Shown here in pieces: positions 1-8,317 of a DNA stretch of 39,113 nucleotides. Each line of letters starts with the position of its first letter. Position 1 is the stretch's first letter. The notes beneath the pieces were generated by a model. It was not told the DNA's origin. It did not search any database and saw only the letters and a program-made list of their open reading frames with translations. Made by a program: the position numbers and the translations under genes. The stretch comes from Methylocystaceae bacterium (GTDB lineage Bacteria > Pseudomonadota > Alphaproteobacteria > Rhizobiales > Beijerinckiaceae). The stretch spans positions 1-39,113 of the forward strand of contig OMIO01000091.1 of the NCBI GenBank assembly GCA_900299115.1, written 5' to 3'.

Positions 1-89
1 AGGTCAACGCCATTTTCAACATACCATTCAAGAAGCGCCGCTAAAGCGATCCGTTGATTAGCATTTGTTTCAATCGGCATTCGTCTCAT
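1..89 (-). CDS. Partial CDS, probable N-terminus of a family 4-type uracil-DNA glycosylase
   Basis: This reading frame starts at an ATG (complement of 87-89), is preceded by an AGGA Shine-Dalgarno-like sequence, and runs off the left edge without a stop. It is absent from the ORF track because it is incomplete. The visible residues begin MRRMPIETNANQ and continue ALLEWYVENGVD. A short N-terminal helix of the form L-L-x-W-Y-V-x-x-G-V-D is, from memory, common at the start of alphaproteobacterial uracil-DNA glycosylases, which remove uracil from DNA. That resemblance is the only basis for the name, because no catalytic motif lies inside the window. A second in-frame ATG three codons in is an alternative start. 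It lies 32 bp after ybdD on the same strand and may be cotranscribed. Confidence 0.45.
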   Translation of the reverse strand, partial: MRRMPIETNANQRIALAALLEWYVENGVD

Positions 90-121
90 TAATCCTGGCT
101 AAAAAATATTCTCAAACAGCT

Positions 122-343
122 TTAGCAGCATCGAAAGGCCCGTCGGCCGCCGCTGCCAAATCGCGCTTCTTCTCGATTGCGAAAAAATTCAGCAGGCGTC
201 AGGATCGTCAAATTTTCATGATTGCGGCGCATATGTTCAGCATAAGCCTCATAATCGCCCTGGCCAACCATTAGACGCGCGCTGTTAGTGAGTTTTTTTA
301 AACTCTTGCTAAGTTTAAGCCCCAATTGGTCGCAACAATTCAT
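122..343 (-). CDS. ybdD: YbdD/YjiX family small protein, partner of CstA
   Basis: A 73-residue protein with the hallmarks of the YbdD/YjiX (DUF466) family: a GQGDYEAYAEHMRRNH segment near residues 28-43, then EFFRNREEARFG, and a short glycine/arginine tail ending in RCC. Family members are about 65 residues long and are almost always encoded directly after cstA/btsT-type transporters. They are thought to act with the transporter, but the biochemical role is unclear. The ATG overlaps the 3' end of cstA by 29 bp in another frame, so translational coupling is likely. The protein is soluble, with no signal peptide or membrane segment. The ORF at 65-274 on the opposite strand is a shadow of it. 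Confidence 0.88.
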   Translation of the reverse strand: MNCCDQLGLKLSKSLKKLTNSARLMVGQGDYEAYAEHMRRNHENLTILTPAEFFRNREEARFGSGGRRAFRCC

Positions 344-2393
344 CTTGTGTTTCTCGCACCGTTGCTGTCTTGCTCGCGCGCGCTTGTCTTATAGCGACGA
401 AGGCAAAACTGAGCATAGCTAATATTAAGGCTATGTAGATACCGCAGAGACCAACATCAATTAAATCATTAAAAATGACACGATGCATCTCGCTCAGCGA
501 TTTAGCTGGCGCTAGGATTTGTCCTGCTTCTAACGCATGGGAAAATTTTTGCGCATGGGCGAGAAAGCCTATTCGCGAATCAGGATGTAAAATCTTTTCT
601 ATACCTGCTGTCAGCGTGCATATATAAAGCCAGCTTGTTGGAATAATAACGATAAAAGCAAAATGATCCCGCTTCATACGATAGAGCACAACGACACATA
701 AAGTTAGCGCAATTGCAGCCAGCATCTGATTGGCAATGCCAAAAAGAGGCCATAGCGTGTTGATGCCGCCCAAAGGATCTATGACGCCTTGATAGAGAAA
801 ATATCCCCAACCCAAAACAGCAATGCCGGTTGCCGTTAAATTAGGTCCCCAGGCCTGGGTATTTTTGAATGATGGAATGAATGTGCCCAGCAAATCTTGT
901 ATCATAAAACGCGCAACGCGCGTTCCTGCATCTATCGTTGTCAAAATGAACAATGCTTCGAATAATATAGCAAAATGATACCAAAAAGACATCATGATAG
1001 ATCCTCCCATAACTGAAGAGAGAATCTTCGCCATACCTACAGCGAGCGTTGGGGCCCCGCCTGTGCGTGAAAGAATTGTTTTTTCTCCCACCTCGCTTGC
1101 GACATGGGATAAGGTTTCTGGCGAGACGACAAAACCCCAATTTGAAATCACCTGAGCGGCCGCCTCAGGCGTAGCGCCAATAATTGCTGGCGCGCTATTC
1201 ATCGCAAAATAAACGCCAGGCTCCAAAACACAGGCGGCAATTAACGCCATTACGGCAACAAAAGACTCCATCAACATCGCGCCATAACCAATAAAGCGCG
1301 CTTGCGACTCATTAGCGATCATCTTCGGCGTAGTGCCTGACGATACTAAGGCGTGAAAACCTGACACGGCGCCGCAAGCAATTGTAATGAAGAGAAACGG
1401 AAATACGCTGCCGGCGAATACTGGGCCCGTTCCATCGATAAAACGACTGATTGCCGGCATCTGCAACATGGGCCAAACAAGACAAATCCCGATGGCTAAG
1501 GATAAGATTGTGCCGATTTTTAAAAAAGTCGATAGATAATCTCTTGGCGCAAGCAGAAACCAAACTGGCAAAACAGACGCGACAAAACCATAGAAGATCA
1601 GCATGAAAGCAAGGCTCTCGCCCTTATAGGTAAAGAGCGGCGCTAACACAGCGCTTTCAGCGACATTACGGCCAAAAGCAATGCTAGCCAAAAGCAAAGT
1701 AAAACCGATTACTGACATTTCGCCAATTTTTCCGGGTCTGAAGTAGCGCCCGTAAAGTCCCATGAAAATAGCAATAGGCAGCGTGGCGAAAACGGTGAAA
1801 CATCCCCATGGGCTATCGGCCAAAGCTTTAACAACCACGAGCGCTAATACAGCGAGCAGGATGATCATGATTGATAGAATGCCGACCATGGCGATAACGC
1901 CGGCTGTCTGACCCATCTCTGTTTTAATGAGATCGCCTAAGGAACGTCCATCGCGTCGAGTGGAAATAAAAAGAATAATAAAATCTTGAACAGCGCCGGC
2001 AAATATCACGCCAGTTAATAACCAGAGCACGCCTGGCAAATAACCCATTTGCGCCGCCAATACTGGTCCAACAAGCGGTCCAGCCCCAGCTATGGCGGCA
2101 AAATGGTGACCAAACAAAACCCATTTGTCAGTCGGCACATAATCGAGGCCGTCATTATGACGGTGGGCGGGCGTTAGGCGCGTTACATCAAGTTGCAGCA
2201 CGCTCTCGGCTATGAAGCGTGCATAAAAGCGATAACCAATTGCATAAATGCTTACAGCCGCAGCAACCAACCACATTGCATTGACAGGCTCCCCGCGCGC
2301 TGTTGCTAAAGTATAAAGCGCGCCAAGGGCAAGCAAACCTACGGCGCTCCAGGCCATGAGGGTGATGCGAGGCGTAGAGAAGTGAGCAAGCAT
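315..2393 (-). CDS. cstA: Carbon starvation protein A family transporter (pyruvate/peptide)
   Basis: A polytopic inner-membrane protein of 692 residues with well over a dozen hydrophobic segments. The early motif HHFAAIAGAGPLVGP, followed by AAQMGYLPG, is diagnostic of the CstA/BtsT family. In enterobacteria these proteins take up pyruvate (BtsT, CstA) and CstA was also linked to peptide use under carbon starvation; the substrate here is not shown by the sequence. The ORF track opens at a TTG one codon earlier. I use the ATG at 2393, with GGAA about 10 bases upstream. The gene overlaps ybdD, its usual partner, and begins 56 bp after metH on the same strand. No terminator is visible between metH and cstA, so some read-through from the methionine operon is possible. 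The length is normal for the family and nothing looks damaged. Confidence 0.93.
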   Translation of the reverse strand: MLAHFSTPRITLMAWSAVGLLALGALYTLATARGEPVNAMWLVAAAVSIYAIGYRFYARFIAESVLQLDVTRLTPAHRHNDGLDYVPTDKWVLFGHHFAAIAGAGPLVGPVLAAQMGYLPGVLWLLTGVIFAGAVQDFIILFISTRRDGRSLGDLIKTEMGQTAGVIAMVGILSIMIILLAVLALVVVKALADSPWGCFTVFATLPIAIFMGLYGRYFRPGKIGEMSVIGFTLLLASIAFGRNVAESAVLAPLFTYKGESLAFMLIFYGFVASVLPVWFLLAPRDYLSTFLKIGTILSLAIGICLVWPMLQMPAISRFIDGTGPVFAGSVFPFLFITIACGAVSGFHALVSSGTTPKMIANESQARFIGYGAMLMESFVAVMALIAACVLEPGVYFAMNSAPAIIGATPEAAAQVISNWGFVVSPETLSHVASEVGEKTILSRTGGAPTLAVGMAKILSSVMGGSIMMSFWYHFAILFEALFILTTIDAGTRVARFMIQDLLGTFIPSFKNTQAWGPNLTATGIAVLGWGYFLYQGVIDPLGGINTLWPLFGIANQMLAAIALTLCVVVLYRMKRDHFAFIVIIPTSWLYICTLTAGIEKILHPDSRIGFLAHAQKFSHALEAGQILAPAKSLSEMHRVIFNDLIDVGLCGIYIALILAMLSFAFVAIRQARASKTATVRETQDELLRPIGA

Positions 2394-2449
2394 CAAATTA
2401 TTTCCAAGAACGAGAGGCCTAAATCGAGTATTATTTGAGGAATATTTGA

Positions 2450-5400
2450 CTAAGCAGCGGCAGTGGATTGCGGCTCATAATTGAGGATCGGCGCCAACCA
2501 ACGCTCAACTTCTGCAATACTCATCCCTTTGCGTCGCGCGTAATCTTCAACTTGATCGCGTTCAATTTTAGCCACGCCAAAGTAATGCGCTTCTGGATGA
2601 GCGAGATAGAGGCCATTAACTGAGGCCGCTGGCGTCATAGCAAAGCTCTCGGTAAGTTTTACGCCGATGCGCTTGGTTGCTTCAAGCAAACTGAAAAGCG
2701 TCGCCTTCTCCGTATGATCTGGTTGAGCGGGATAACCTGGCGCCGGTCGAATGCCTGCATAATTTTCAGAAAGGAGTTCTTGCGGGGCATAATTTTCATG
2801 CGCTGCATAGCCCCAAAATTCACGACGCACGCGTTCATGCATGCGTTCCGCAAAGGCTTCAGCGAGTCGATCTGCAAGCGCCTTGACCATAATTGATCCG
2901 TAATCATCATTCGCGCGGGCATATCGAGCCGATATTTTCTCTTCCTCCGCTCCTGCGCTAACGACGAAGGCGCCGATATAATCAATCTTGCCGCTCTCTA
3001 ATGGCGCAATAAAATCCGCAAGGGCAGTATTTGCTTTACCGTCTCGTTTAGCAAGCTGCTGACGCAGGCTATAAAAATGCGCCAGCACATCTGATCGCGA
3101 GACGCCGCTGTAGAGGGCGATATCATCGCCGATCGCGTTAGCAGGCCAAAAGCCAATCACAGCTTTAGGCGTAAACCATCTCTCTTCCACAATGCGGGTG
3201 AGCATCGCCTGAGCGTCGTCATAAAGTCGCCGCGCTGCTTCGCCTCTATCGCTATCATCTAGCAATGCGGGGAAGCGCCCTTTGAATTCCCAGGTCTGAA
3301 AAAAGGGCGTCCAGTCAATATAGGGAACCAATTCTGCAACATCATAGGTTGCAAAAGTACGCGCGCCCAAGAAAGACGGCTTGATTGGCGTATAATGCGC
3401 CCAGTCTATTTTGAAAGCGTTAGCCCGCGCTTTGGCAAGAGGAATGCGTAGCTTATCCGCTTGCGCTTTTGCGTGTGCTTCAGCCACTTTCGCATAATCT
3501 GCGCGGGTTTCTGCAATATAATTTGCCCGCGTTTTTTCAGAAACAAGCGCTTGCGCTACGCCAACGGCGCGACTTGCATCTGTAACATATACTGTTTGGC
3601 CGCGACTATAATTTGGATTAATTTTAACTGCTGTATGCACCCGACTTGTCGTAGCGCCGCCAATCAGCAGAGGAATCTCAAGACCCTCACGTTCTAATTC
3701 TGCGGCGACAAAACACATCTCATCAAGTGATGGGGTAATTAATCCAGACAAACCGATAATATCGACATTTTCTTTTTTTGCCGTATCAAGAATTTTAGCC
3801 GCTGGCGTCATAACGCCTAGATCAATAACTTCGAAATTGTTACAGCTCAAAACAACGCCAACGATATTTTTGCCAATATCATGAACATCGCCCTTTACTG
3901 TTGCGAGCAATATTTTACCCGCCGATGATCGAGCGTCTTTTTCTTTCTCCATGAAGGGCATCAGATAGGCGACGGCCTGTTTCATCACCCGGGCTGACTT
4001 CACGACTTGCGGTAAAAACATTTTACCTGCGCCAAAAAGATCGCCGACAACATTCATCCCCTGCATCAAGGGACCTTCGATGACATCAAGCGGCCTTGTT
4101 GATCTGGCGCGCGCTTCTTCTACGTCAATTTCGATATAATCCGTCACGCCATTGACGAGCGCATATTCAAGTCGTTTATCGACGCTAGCTTCTCGCCAGG
4201 CTGCGTCCTTTTCCTGAGTTTTCGCCCCAGCCCCTTTGTATTTATCGGCAACCTCGACAAGGCGCTCTGTCGCGCCCTTGCGCCGATTGAGCACTACGTC
4301 TTCACAGGCTTCTTTAAGATCTTCCTCTATCTCAGCATAAACAGCTAACTGTCCTGCATTAACGATCCCCATATCCATGCCAGCAGCAATTGCATGATAG
4401 AGAAAGACGGAATGCATCGCCTCGCGCACACGTTCATTTCCGCGGAAGGAGAAAGAGAGATTAGAGACGCCACCCGATACATGGGCATGTGGGAGATCGG
4501 TTTTAATAGCGCGCGCTGCTTCGATAAAATCCACGCCATAATTTTCATGTTCTTCGATCCCTGTCGCGACAGCAAAAATATTTGGATCGAAAATTATATC
4601 TTGTGGTGGAAAGCCGACGGTTTGCGTCAAGATCCTATAGGCGCGTTTTGAAATCTCGATTTTTCGCGCCAGAGTATCCGCCTGACCGGTCTCATCAAAA
4701 GCCATTACAACAACAGCAGCGCCATAGCGCCGCACTTTATTGGCTTCTTCAATAAATTTTTCCTCGCCTTCTTTCAAAGAAATAGAATTAACAATTCCCT
4801 TTCCTTGAAGACATTTCAAACCTGCCTCAATCACATCAAATTTCGACGAGTCCACCATGACAGGAACCCGAGCTATATCTGGTTCCGCCGCCAGAAGATT
4901 CAAAAAATCCACCATGGCTTGCTTAGAATCGAGCAAGCCTTCATCCATATTCACATCGATGATTTGCGCCCCATTGGCTACTTGATCGCGTGCGACATCA
5001 AGCGCGGCGGCATAATCATTATTAGTAATTAATTTTCTAAATTTGGCTGATCCAGTTACGTTGGTCCTCTCGCCGACATTTACGAAGGGGATATCCTTCG
5101 TCAAAACAAATGGCTCAAGGCCGGACAAGCGCAACAGCGGCTCTATTTCAGGTATTTTGCGGGGGGAGGTATTTTTTGTTTTCTCAGCAATAGCCTGAAT
5201 ATGATCGGGCGTCGTGCCGCAACAACCGCCTAAAATATTCACTAATCCCGCAGCGGCGAATTCTCCAACGAGCTCAGCCATATATTCAGGGCTTTCGTCA
5301 TAAAGACCAAATTCATTTGGCAGCCCTGCGTTTGGAAAGGCGCAGATCCGCGTGTCGGCGACGCGACCGATCTCTGCGATATGTTGGCGCATTTCGCGAG

Positions 5401-6169
5401 CGCCAAGGGCGCAATTAAACCCTATTGAAAAAGGTTTTGCATGCGCCAAAGAATTCCAAAAAGCGATCGCCGTTTGCCCTGACAGCGTACGCCCGGAAAG
5501 ATCCGTAATCGTTCCTGAAATCATAATCGGAAAACGCGTTCCGACGTCATCAAAGGCTTCTTCTAATGCGCAAATGGCGGCTTTGGCGTTAAGCGTGTCG
5601 AAAACCGTTTCAACCAGCATAATATCTGCGCCGCCCGCAATTAGACCGAGCGCGGCTTCTTTATAAGCTAAGCGCAATGTATCAAAAGTCACTGCGCGGA
5701 AGCCTGGATTTGACACATCAGGAGAAATTGAGGCTGTGCGATTTGTTGGGCCAATAGACCCGGCAACAAAACGTCGCACGCCTGTTTTTGCAGTTAGTTC
5801 ATCTGCGGCGGCGCGCGCAAGTTTTGCGCCTTCCAGATTCAGCTCGTAGGCAATTGCTTCCAGGCCATAATCTGCTTGGGCGATTGTGGTTGATGAAAAA
5901 GTATTTGTCTCGATAATATCCGCGCCTGCTTCCAGATAGGCAAGATGAATAGATTTTATGGCGTCGGGCTGTGTTAGTATCAAAAGATCATTATTGCCGC
6001 GGAGATCCTTGTTATGATCTTTAAACCGCGCGCCTCTGAAATCTGCTTCTTGAAATTCGCGGCGCTGGATCATTGTGCCCATTGCGCCATCTAAAATCAG
6101 AATACGGCGCTGCGCCGCTTGTTCTAAAGCTAATGTAATATTGGGCCCATATGCCTTATCGAATTTCAT
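2450..6169 (-). CDS. metH: Cobalamin-dependent methionine synthase
   Basis: Full-length MetH of 1239 residues that transfers a methyl group from 5-methyltetrahydrofolate to homocysteine via methylcobalamin. All four modules are present in order: the homocysteine domain ([12 protein letters not shown] start, FNCALG and [10 protein letters not shown] zinc cysteines), the pterin domain ([11 protein letters not shown]), the B12 domain with the cobalt-ligand histidine in [12 protein letters not shown], and a C-terminal AdoMet reactivation domain ([18 protein letters not shown]). The ORF track starts at a TTG 15 codons upstream. I choose the ATG at 6169 because it forms an ATGA overlap with the metF stop, has GAGAGAAAG upstream, and gives the expected MKFDKAYG-type N-terminus. 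The overlap implies translational coupling to metF, which supplies its substrate. It is probably controlled by the ArsR-methyltransferase encoded first in the operon. Confidence 0.97.
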   Translation of the reverse strand: MKFDKAYGPNITLALEQAAQRRILILDGAMGTMIQRREFQEADFRGARFKDHNKDLRGNNDLLILTQPDAIKSIHLAYLEAGADIIETNTFSSTTIAQADYGLEAIAYELNLEGAKLARAAADELTAKTGVRRFVAGSIGPTNRTASISPDVSNPGFRAVTFDTLRLAYKEAALGLIAGGADIMLVETVFDTLNAKAAICALEEAFDDVGTRFPIMISGTITDLSGRTLSGQTAIAFWNSLAHAKPFSIGFNCALGAREMRQHIAEIGRVADTRICAFPNAGLPNEFGLYDESPEYMAELVGEFAAAGLVNILGGCCGTTPDHIQAIAEKTKNTSPRKIPEIEPLLRLSGLEPFVLTKDIPFVNVGERTNVTGSAKFRKLITNNDYAAALDVARDQVANGAQIIDVNMDEGLLDSKQAMVDFLNLLAAEPDIARVPVMVDSSKFDVIEAGLKCLQGKGIVNSISLKEGEEKFIEEANKVRRYGAAVVVMAFDETGQADTLARKIEISKRAYRILTQTVGFPPQDIIFDPNIFAVATGIEEHENYGVDFIEAARAIKTDLPHAHVSGGVSNLSFSFRGNERVREAMHSVFLYHAIAAGMDMGIVNAGQLAVYAEIEEDLKEACEDVVLNRRKGATERLVEVADKYKGAGAKTQEKDAAWREASVDKRLEYALVNGVTDYIEIDVEEARARSTRPLDVIEGPLMQGMNVVGDLFGAGKMFLPQVVKSARVMKQAVAYLMPFMEKEKDARSSAGKILLATVKGDVHDIGKNIVGVVLSCNNFEVIDLGVMTPAAKILDTAKKENVDIIGLSGLITPSLDEMCFVAAELEREGLEIPLLIGGATTSRVHTAVKINPNYSRGQTVYVTDASRAVGVAQALVSEKTRANYIAETRADYAKVAEAHAKAQADKLRIPLAKARANAFKIDWAHYTPIKPSFLGARTFATYDVAELVPYIDWTPFFQTWEFKGRFPALLDDSDRGEAARRLYDDAQAMLTRIVEERWFTPKAVIGFWPANAIGDDIALYSGVSRSDVLAHFYSLRQQLAKRDGKANTALADFIAPLESGKIDYIGAFVVSAGAEEEKISARYARANDDYGSIMVKALADRLAEAFAERMHERVRREFWGYAAHENYAPQELLSENYAGIRPAPGYPAQPDHTEKATLFSLLEATKRIGVKLTESFAMTPAASVNGLYLAHPEAHYFGVAKIERDQVEDYARRKGMSIAEVERWLAPILNYEPQSTAAA

Positions 6170-7065
6170 GCGTCTACTTTCTCTCGAACAGGCCTCACGC
6201 CGAGTAAGTGGCAAATAGCAAAAACCATATCTGCGCGATTGTTAGTATAGAAATGGAACTCCTCAACGCCCGCCCGCGCTAATCCCATGACTTGTTCTAC
6301 AGCGGTTGCTGCCGCAACAAGCGCGCGTGTTTGCGGATCATCGTCTAGGCCGTCAAATCTTTCCGCGACCCAACGCGGTACGCTGGCTCCTGCTTTTTGT
6401 GCAAATCCGGCGACTTGTCTAAAATTTCGGATCGGCATAATCCCTGGCACAATCGGAATTTTAATGCCGCGGGCGCGGGCGCGATCCAGGAACCTAAAAT
6501 ATACGTCATTATCAAAGAAAAATTGTGTAATCGCGCGTGTCGCTCCCGCATCAATTTTTGCTTCTAACGCATCCAAATCTTGTTCTATTGATCTGCTTTC
6601 TGGATGACCTTCGGGATAGGTTGAAACAGAAACTTCGAAATCGTGTATTCTTCGTATGCCGCGAACAAGCTCTGTAGAACTTGCATAACCATTTTCCGCT
6701 GGTCTGAACGTCTCGCCGACGCCCGTAGGGGGATCGCCGCGCAATGCAACGATATGTCTTACGCCAACATCCCAATAGGCTGTCAGAATCTCACGAATTT
6801 CGTCTTGAGTGGCGCTCACACAGGTTAAATGCGCTGCGGGCTTCATCATTGTTTCACGCGCAATACGCGCCACGAGATGATGGGTTCTTTCCCGCGTTGA
6901 TCCTCCTGCGCCATATGTCACCGAAACAAAATGAGGCGATAACGCTGCAAGTCGATTCACTGTTTCCCAAAGCTGAGTTTCCATCTCCGGCGTTTTTGGG
7001 GGAAAAAATTCGTAAGAGATATTGAAGCGTCCTTGTGACGCTGTTGGATTTAAAACATTAAACAT
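6166..7065 (-). CDS. metF: 5,10-methylenetetrahydrofolate reductase
   Basis: A 299-residue flavoprotein of the usual MetF length. It reduces 5,10-methylene-THF to 5-methyl-THF, the methyl donor for MetH. The N-terminal [13 protein letters not shown] segment carries the catalytic glutamate, and [22 protein letters not shown] and ITQFFFDND are the flavin/folate-site motifs of the family. The ATG at 7065 overlaps the stop of the upstream regulator by one base (TAATG), and its own stop overlaps the metH start (ATGA). The regulator, metF and metH therefore form one tightly packed operon. A single transcript from the promoter near 8110 should carry all three. Confidence 0.96.
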   Translation of the reverse strand: MFNVLNPTASQGRFNISYEFFPPKTPEMETQLWETVNRLAALSPHFVSVTYGAGGSTRERTHHLVARIARETMMKPAAHLTCVSATQDEIREILTAYWDVGVRHIVALRGDPPTGVGETFRPAENGYASSTELVRGIRRIHDFEVSVSTYPEGHPESRSIEQDLDALEAKIDAGATRAITQFFFDNDVYFRFLDRARARGIKIPIVPGIMPIRNFRQVAGFAQKAGASVPRWVAERFDGLDDDPQTRALVAAATAVEQVMGLARAGVEEFHFYTNNRADMVFAICHLLGVRPVREKVDA

Positions 7066-8078
7066 TAAACAGCCTCATAGGCGTTAACTGGCGCTGTGTC
7101 GCTCATTATTCTGGGATCGCGCGCAAGCCAAAGGGAGACTGTTAACTTTGCGCCTTCGCGTCCATCAGGGGCCAGCTCGCGATGCAGCAGGGTTTCTAGC
7201 CCCGCCTGAGTTAGGGCGCGGGTGATTTCATTTTCTGAAAATCCCAAGCGTCGATGCGCGTGTTTGTCGCGCAAGACTTCTTCTTGATGAGGCGCGAAAT
7301 CAACAACAAGCAATCTTCCGCCAGGAGATAAGATCCGCGCCGCCTCTTTTAATGCGCGCCCAGGATCATCTAGATAATGCAGCACTTGATGCATGATTGC
7401 GAGATCAACGCAGTTACGCTGTATCGGCAGGGCGTATAAATCGCCCTGCCGCAATTGAACATTATCTAATCCCGTTTCCTCCAACCGCCCCCGCGCCACA
7501 GCGAGCATTGCTGAGGATAAATCAACGCCAATCGCGCGCTCCGCTAGAGGAGCAAAAATTTCTATCATTCGGCCCGCGCCAGCGCCCAGATCAACAAAAC
7601 ATCCAATTCTTTTTTGTCCTATTGCATCGCGCATTGCAGCTTCGACCAGCGTTTCAGGCGCGTGAAGCGAACGAATATCGTCCCATTCTTCTGCATGCGC
7701 GGCGAAGTATCGCGCAGCGTTTTCCGCGCGCGCATGACGCACTTGCGTTAATCGAGCGCTATCTTCTGCTAAAATTCGATCGGCTGGATCAAGCCAGGCG
7801 ACAATATCGCGCGCGAGGGAGCCGATGCCTGCAGTTTGCGCAAGGCGAAAGAACGCCCAGGCGCCTTCCCGGCGACGCTCAACTAGACCTGCGTCGACGA
7901 GAAGTTTCAAATGTCGAGACACACGCGGCTGTGATTGGCCCAAAATGGTCACCACTTCACTCACCGTGAGTTCGCACTGAGCGAGTAAGACGAGGAGCCG
8001 GAGACGCGTTTCCTCTCCCGCCGCATTTAGGGCGGCAATTGCTGGCTCGAGCCGTGCGCTTGCGCTGGGCGTAACCAT
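7065..8078 (-). CDS. ArsR-family regulator fused to a SAM-dependent methyltransferase domain
   Basis: A 337-residue fusion. Residues about 10-95 form an ArsR-type winged helix (TVSEVVTILGQSQPRVSRHLKLL recognition region, wing GLVERRREGAWAFF). No metal-binding ELCVCDL-type cysteine motif is visible. Residues about 130-310 form a class I methyltransferase fold with FVDLGAGAGRMIEIF (AdoMet site), GVDLSSAML, and a UbiE-like ARILSPGGRLLVVDF strand. This architecture recurs upstream of methionine and folate genes in alphaproteobacteria, and ArsR-family regulators (SahR, SamR) are known to control methionine genes in Proteobacteria. I infer that it senses AdoMet or S-adenosylhomocysteine through the methyltransferase fold and represses its own operon. 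Whether it methylates anything is unknown. The ATG at 8078 has an AGGGGG-like ribosome site. It is first in the operon with metF and metH. Confidence 0.88.
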   Translation of the reverse strand: MVTPSASARLEPAIAALNAAGEETRLRLLVLLAQCELTVSEVVTILGQSQPRVSRHLKLLVDAGLVERRREGAWAFFRLAQTAGIGSLARDIVAWLDPADRILAEDSARLTQVRHARAENAARYFAAHAEEWDDIRSLHAPETLVEAAMRDAIGQKRIGCFVDLGAGAGRMIEIFAPLAERAIGVDLSSAMLAVARGRLEETGLDNVQLRQGDLYALPIQRNCVDLAIMHQVLHYLDDPGRALKEAARILSPGGRLLVVDFAPHQEEVLRDKHAHRRLGFSENEITRALTQAGLETLLHRELAPDGREGAKLTVSLWLARDPRIMSDTAPVNAYEAV

Positions 8079-8093
8079 TAAGGCCCCCTGATT

Positions 8094-8119
8094 AACATAT
8101 AAAGATATCTATATACGTT
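8094..8119. promoter_or_regulatory. Imperfect palindromic operator upstream of the ArsR-metF-metH operon
   Basis: A 26-bp inverted repeat centred at 8106/8107, with 11 of 13 base pairs matching across the dyad. Its core is TATAAAGATATCTATATA. It begins 16 bp upstream of the regulator ATG and covers the predicted -10 box and start site. Size, symmetry and position are typical of an autorepressing ArsR-family operator. The binding protein is inferred from adjacency. Confidence 0.7.
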
Positions 8120-8136
8120 GATTTTATAGGCGGCAA
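8108..8136 (-). promoter_or_regulatory. Predicted sigma70-type promoter of the ArsR-metF-metH operon
   Basis: Read on the minus strand, a -35 element TTGCCG (8131-8136) and a -10 element TATAGA (8108-8113) are separated by exactly 17 bases. The predicted start site near 8101 would leave a leader of about 20 bases before the ATG at 8078. The -10 element lies inside the palindromic operator, which fits repression by steric block. Confidence 0.55.
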
Positions 8137-8150
8137 GATAGAATCTATCT
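8136..8150. promoter_or_regulatory. Second inverted repeat next to the -35 box
   Basis: AGATAGA-A-TCTATCT is a perfect 7-bp-arm inverted repeat. It abuts the predicted -35 element and lies about 36 bp from the centre of the main operator. It shares the ATAGAT word with that operator, so it may be an auxiliary site for the same regulator, but this is inference. Confidence 0.4.
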
Positions 8151-8237
8151 AAAGCGATAAAACGCCTTAAATCTATTATTATCATATATTTAAATTTAAT
8201 TTTTAACGCGGCCCCTCGTTTGCGGCCGACTCAGCTT

Positions 8238-8284
8238 CCGGGCGCCCGGCTTAACCGAACGCAGAGAAGCGTCTCCGCGTCCGG
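8238..8284. repeat. Two adjacent GC-rich palindromes downstream of the CoA-transferase gene
   Basis: CCGGGCGCCCGG (8238-8249) is a perfect 12-bp palindrome. At 8255-8284 there is a hairpin with 13-base arms (two A-C mismatches) and a loop of AGCG. They lie between the CoA-transferase stop and the promoter of the methionine operon. There is no clear T-run, so they are not a standard intrinsic terminator on the sequence alone. They may still help end the CoA-transferase transcript. The remainder of the 239-bp intergenic region is AT-rich near 8160-8210 without a recognised element. Confidence 0.45.
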
Positions 8285-8317
8285 CTGTTTGTGACGGGCG
8301 CGCATCGCGCGCGCAGT

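Noticed and set aside
7397-7969. 190-residue plus-strand ORF opposite the ArsR-methyltransferase gene
   Set aside because: It lies fully inside a well-supported gene on the other strand, has Arg/Gln-rich composition typical of an antisense shadow, and shows no domain motif.
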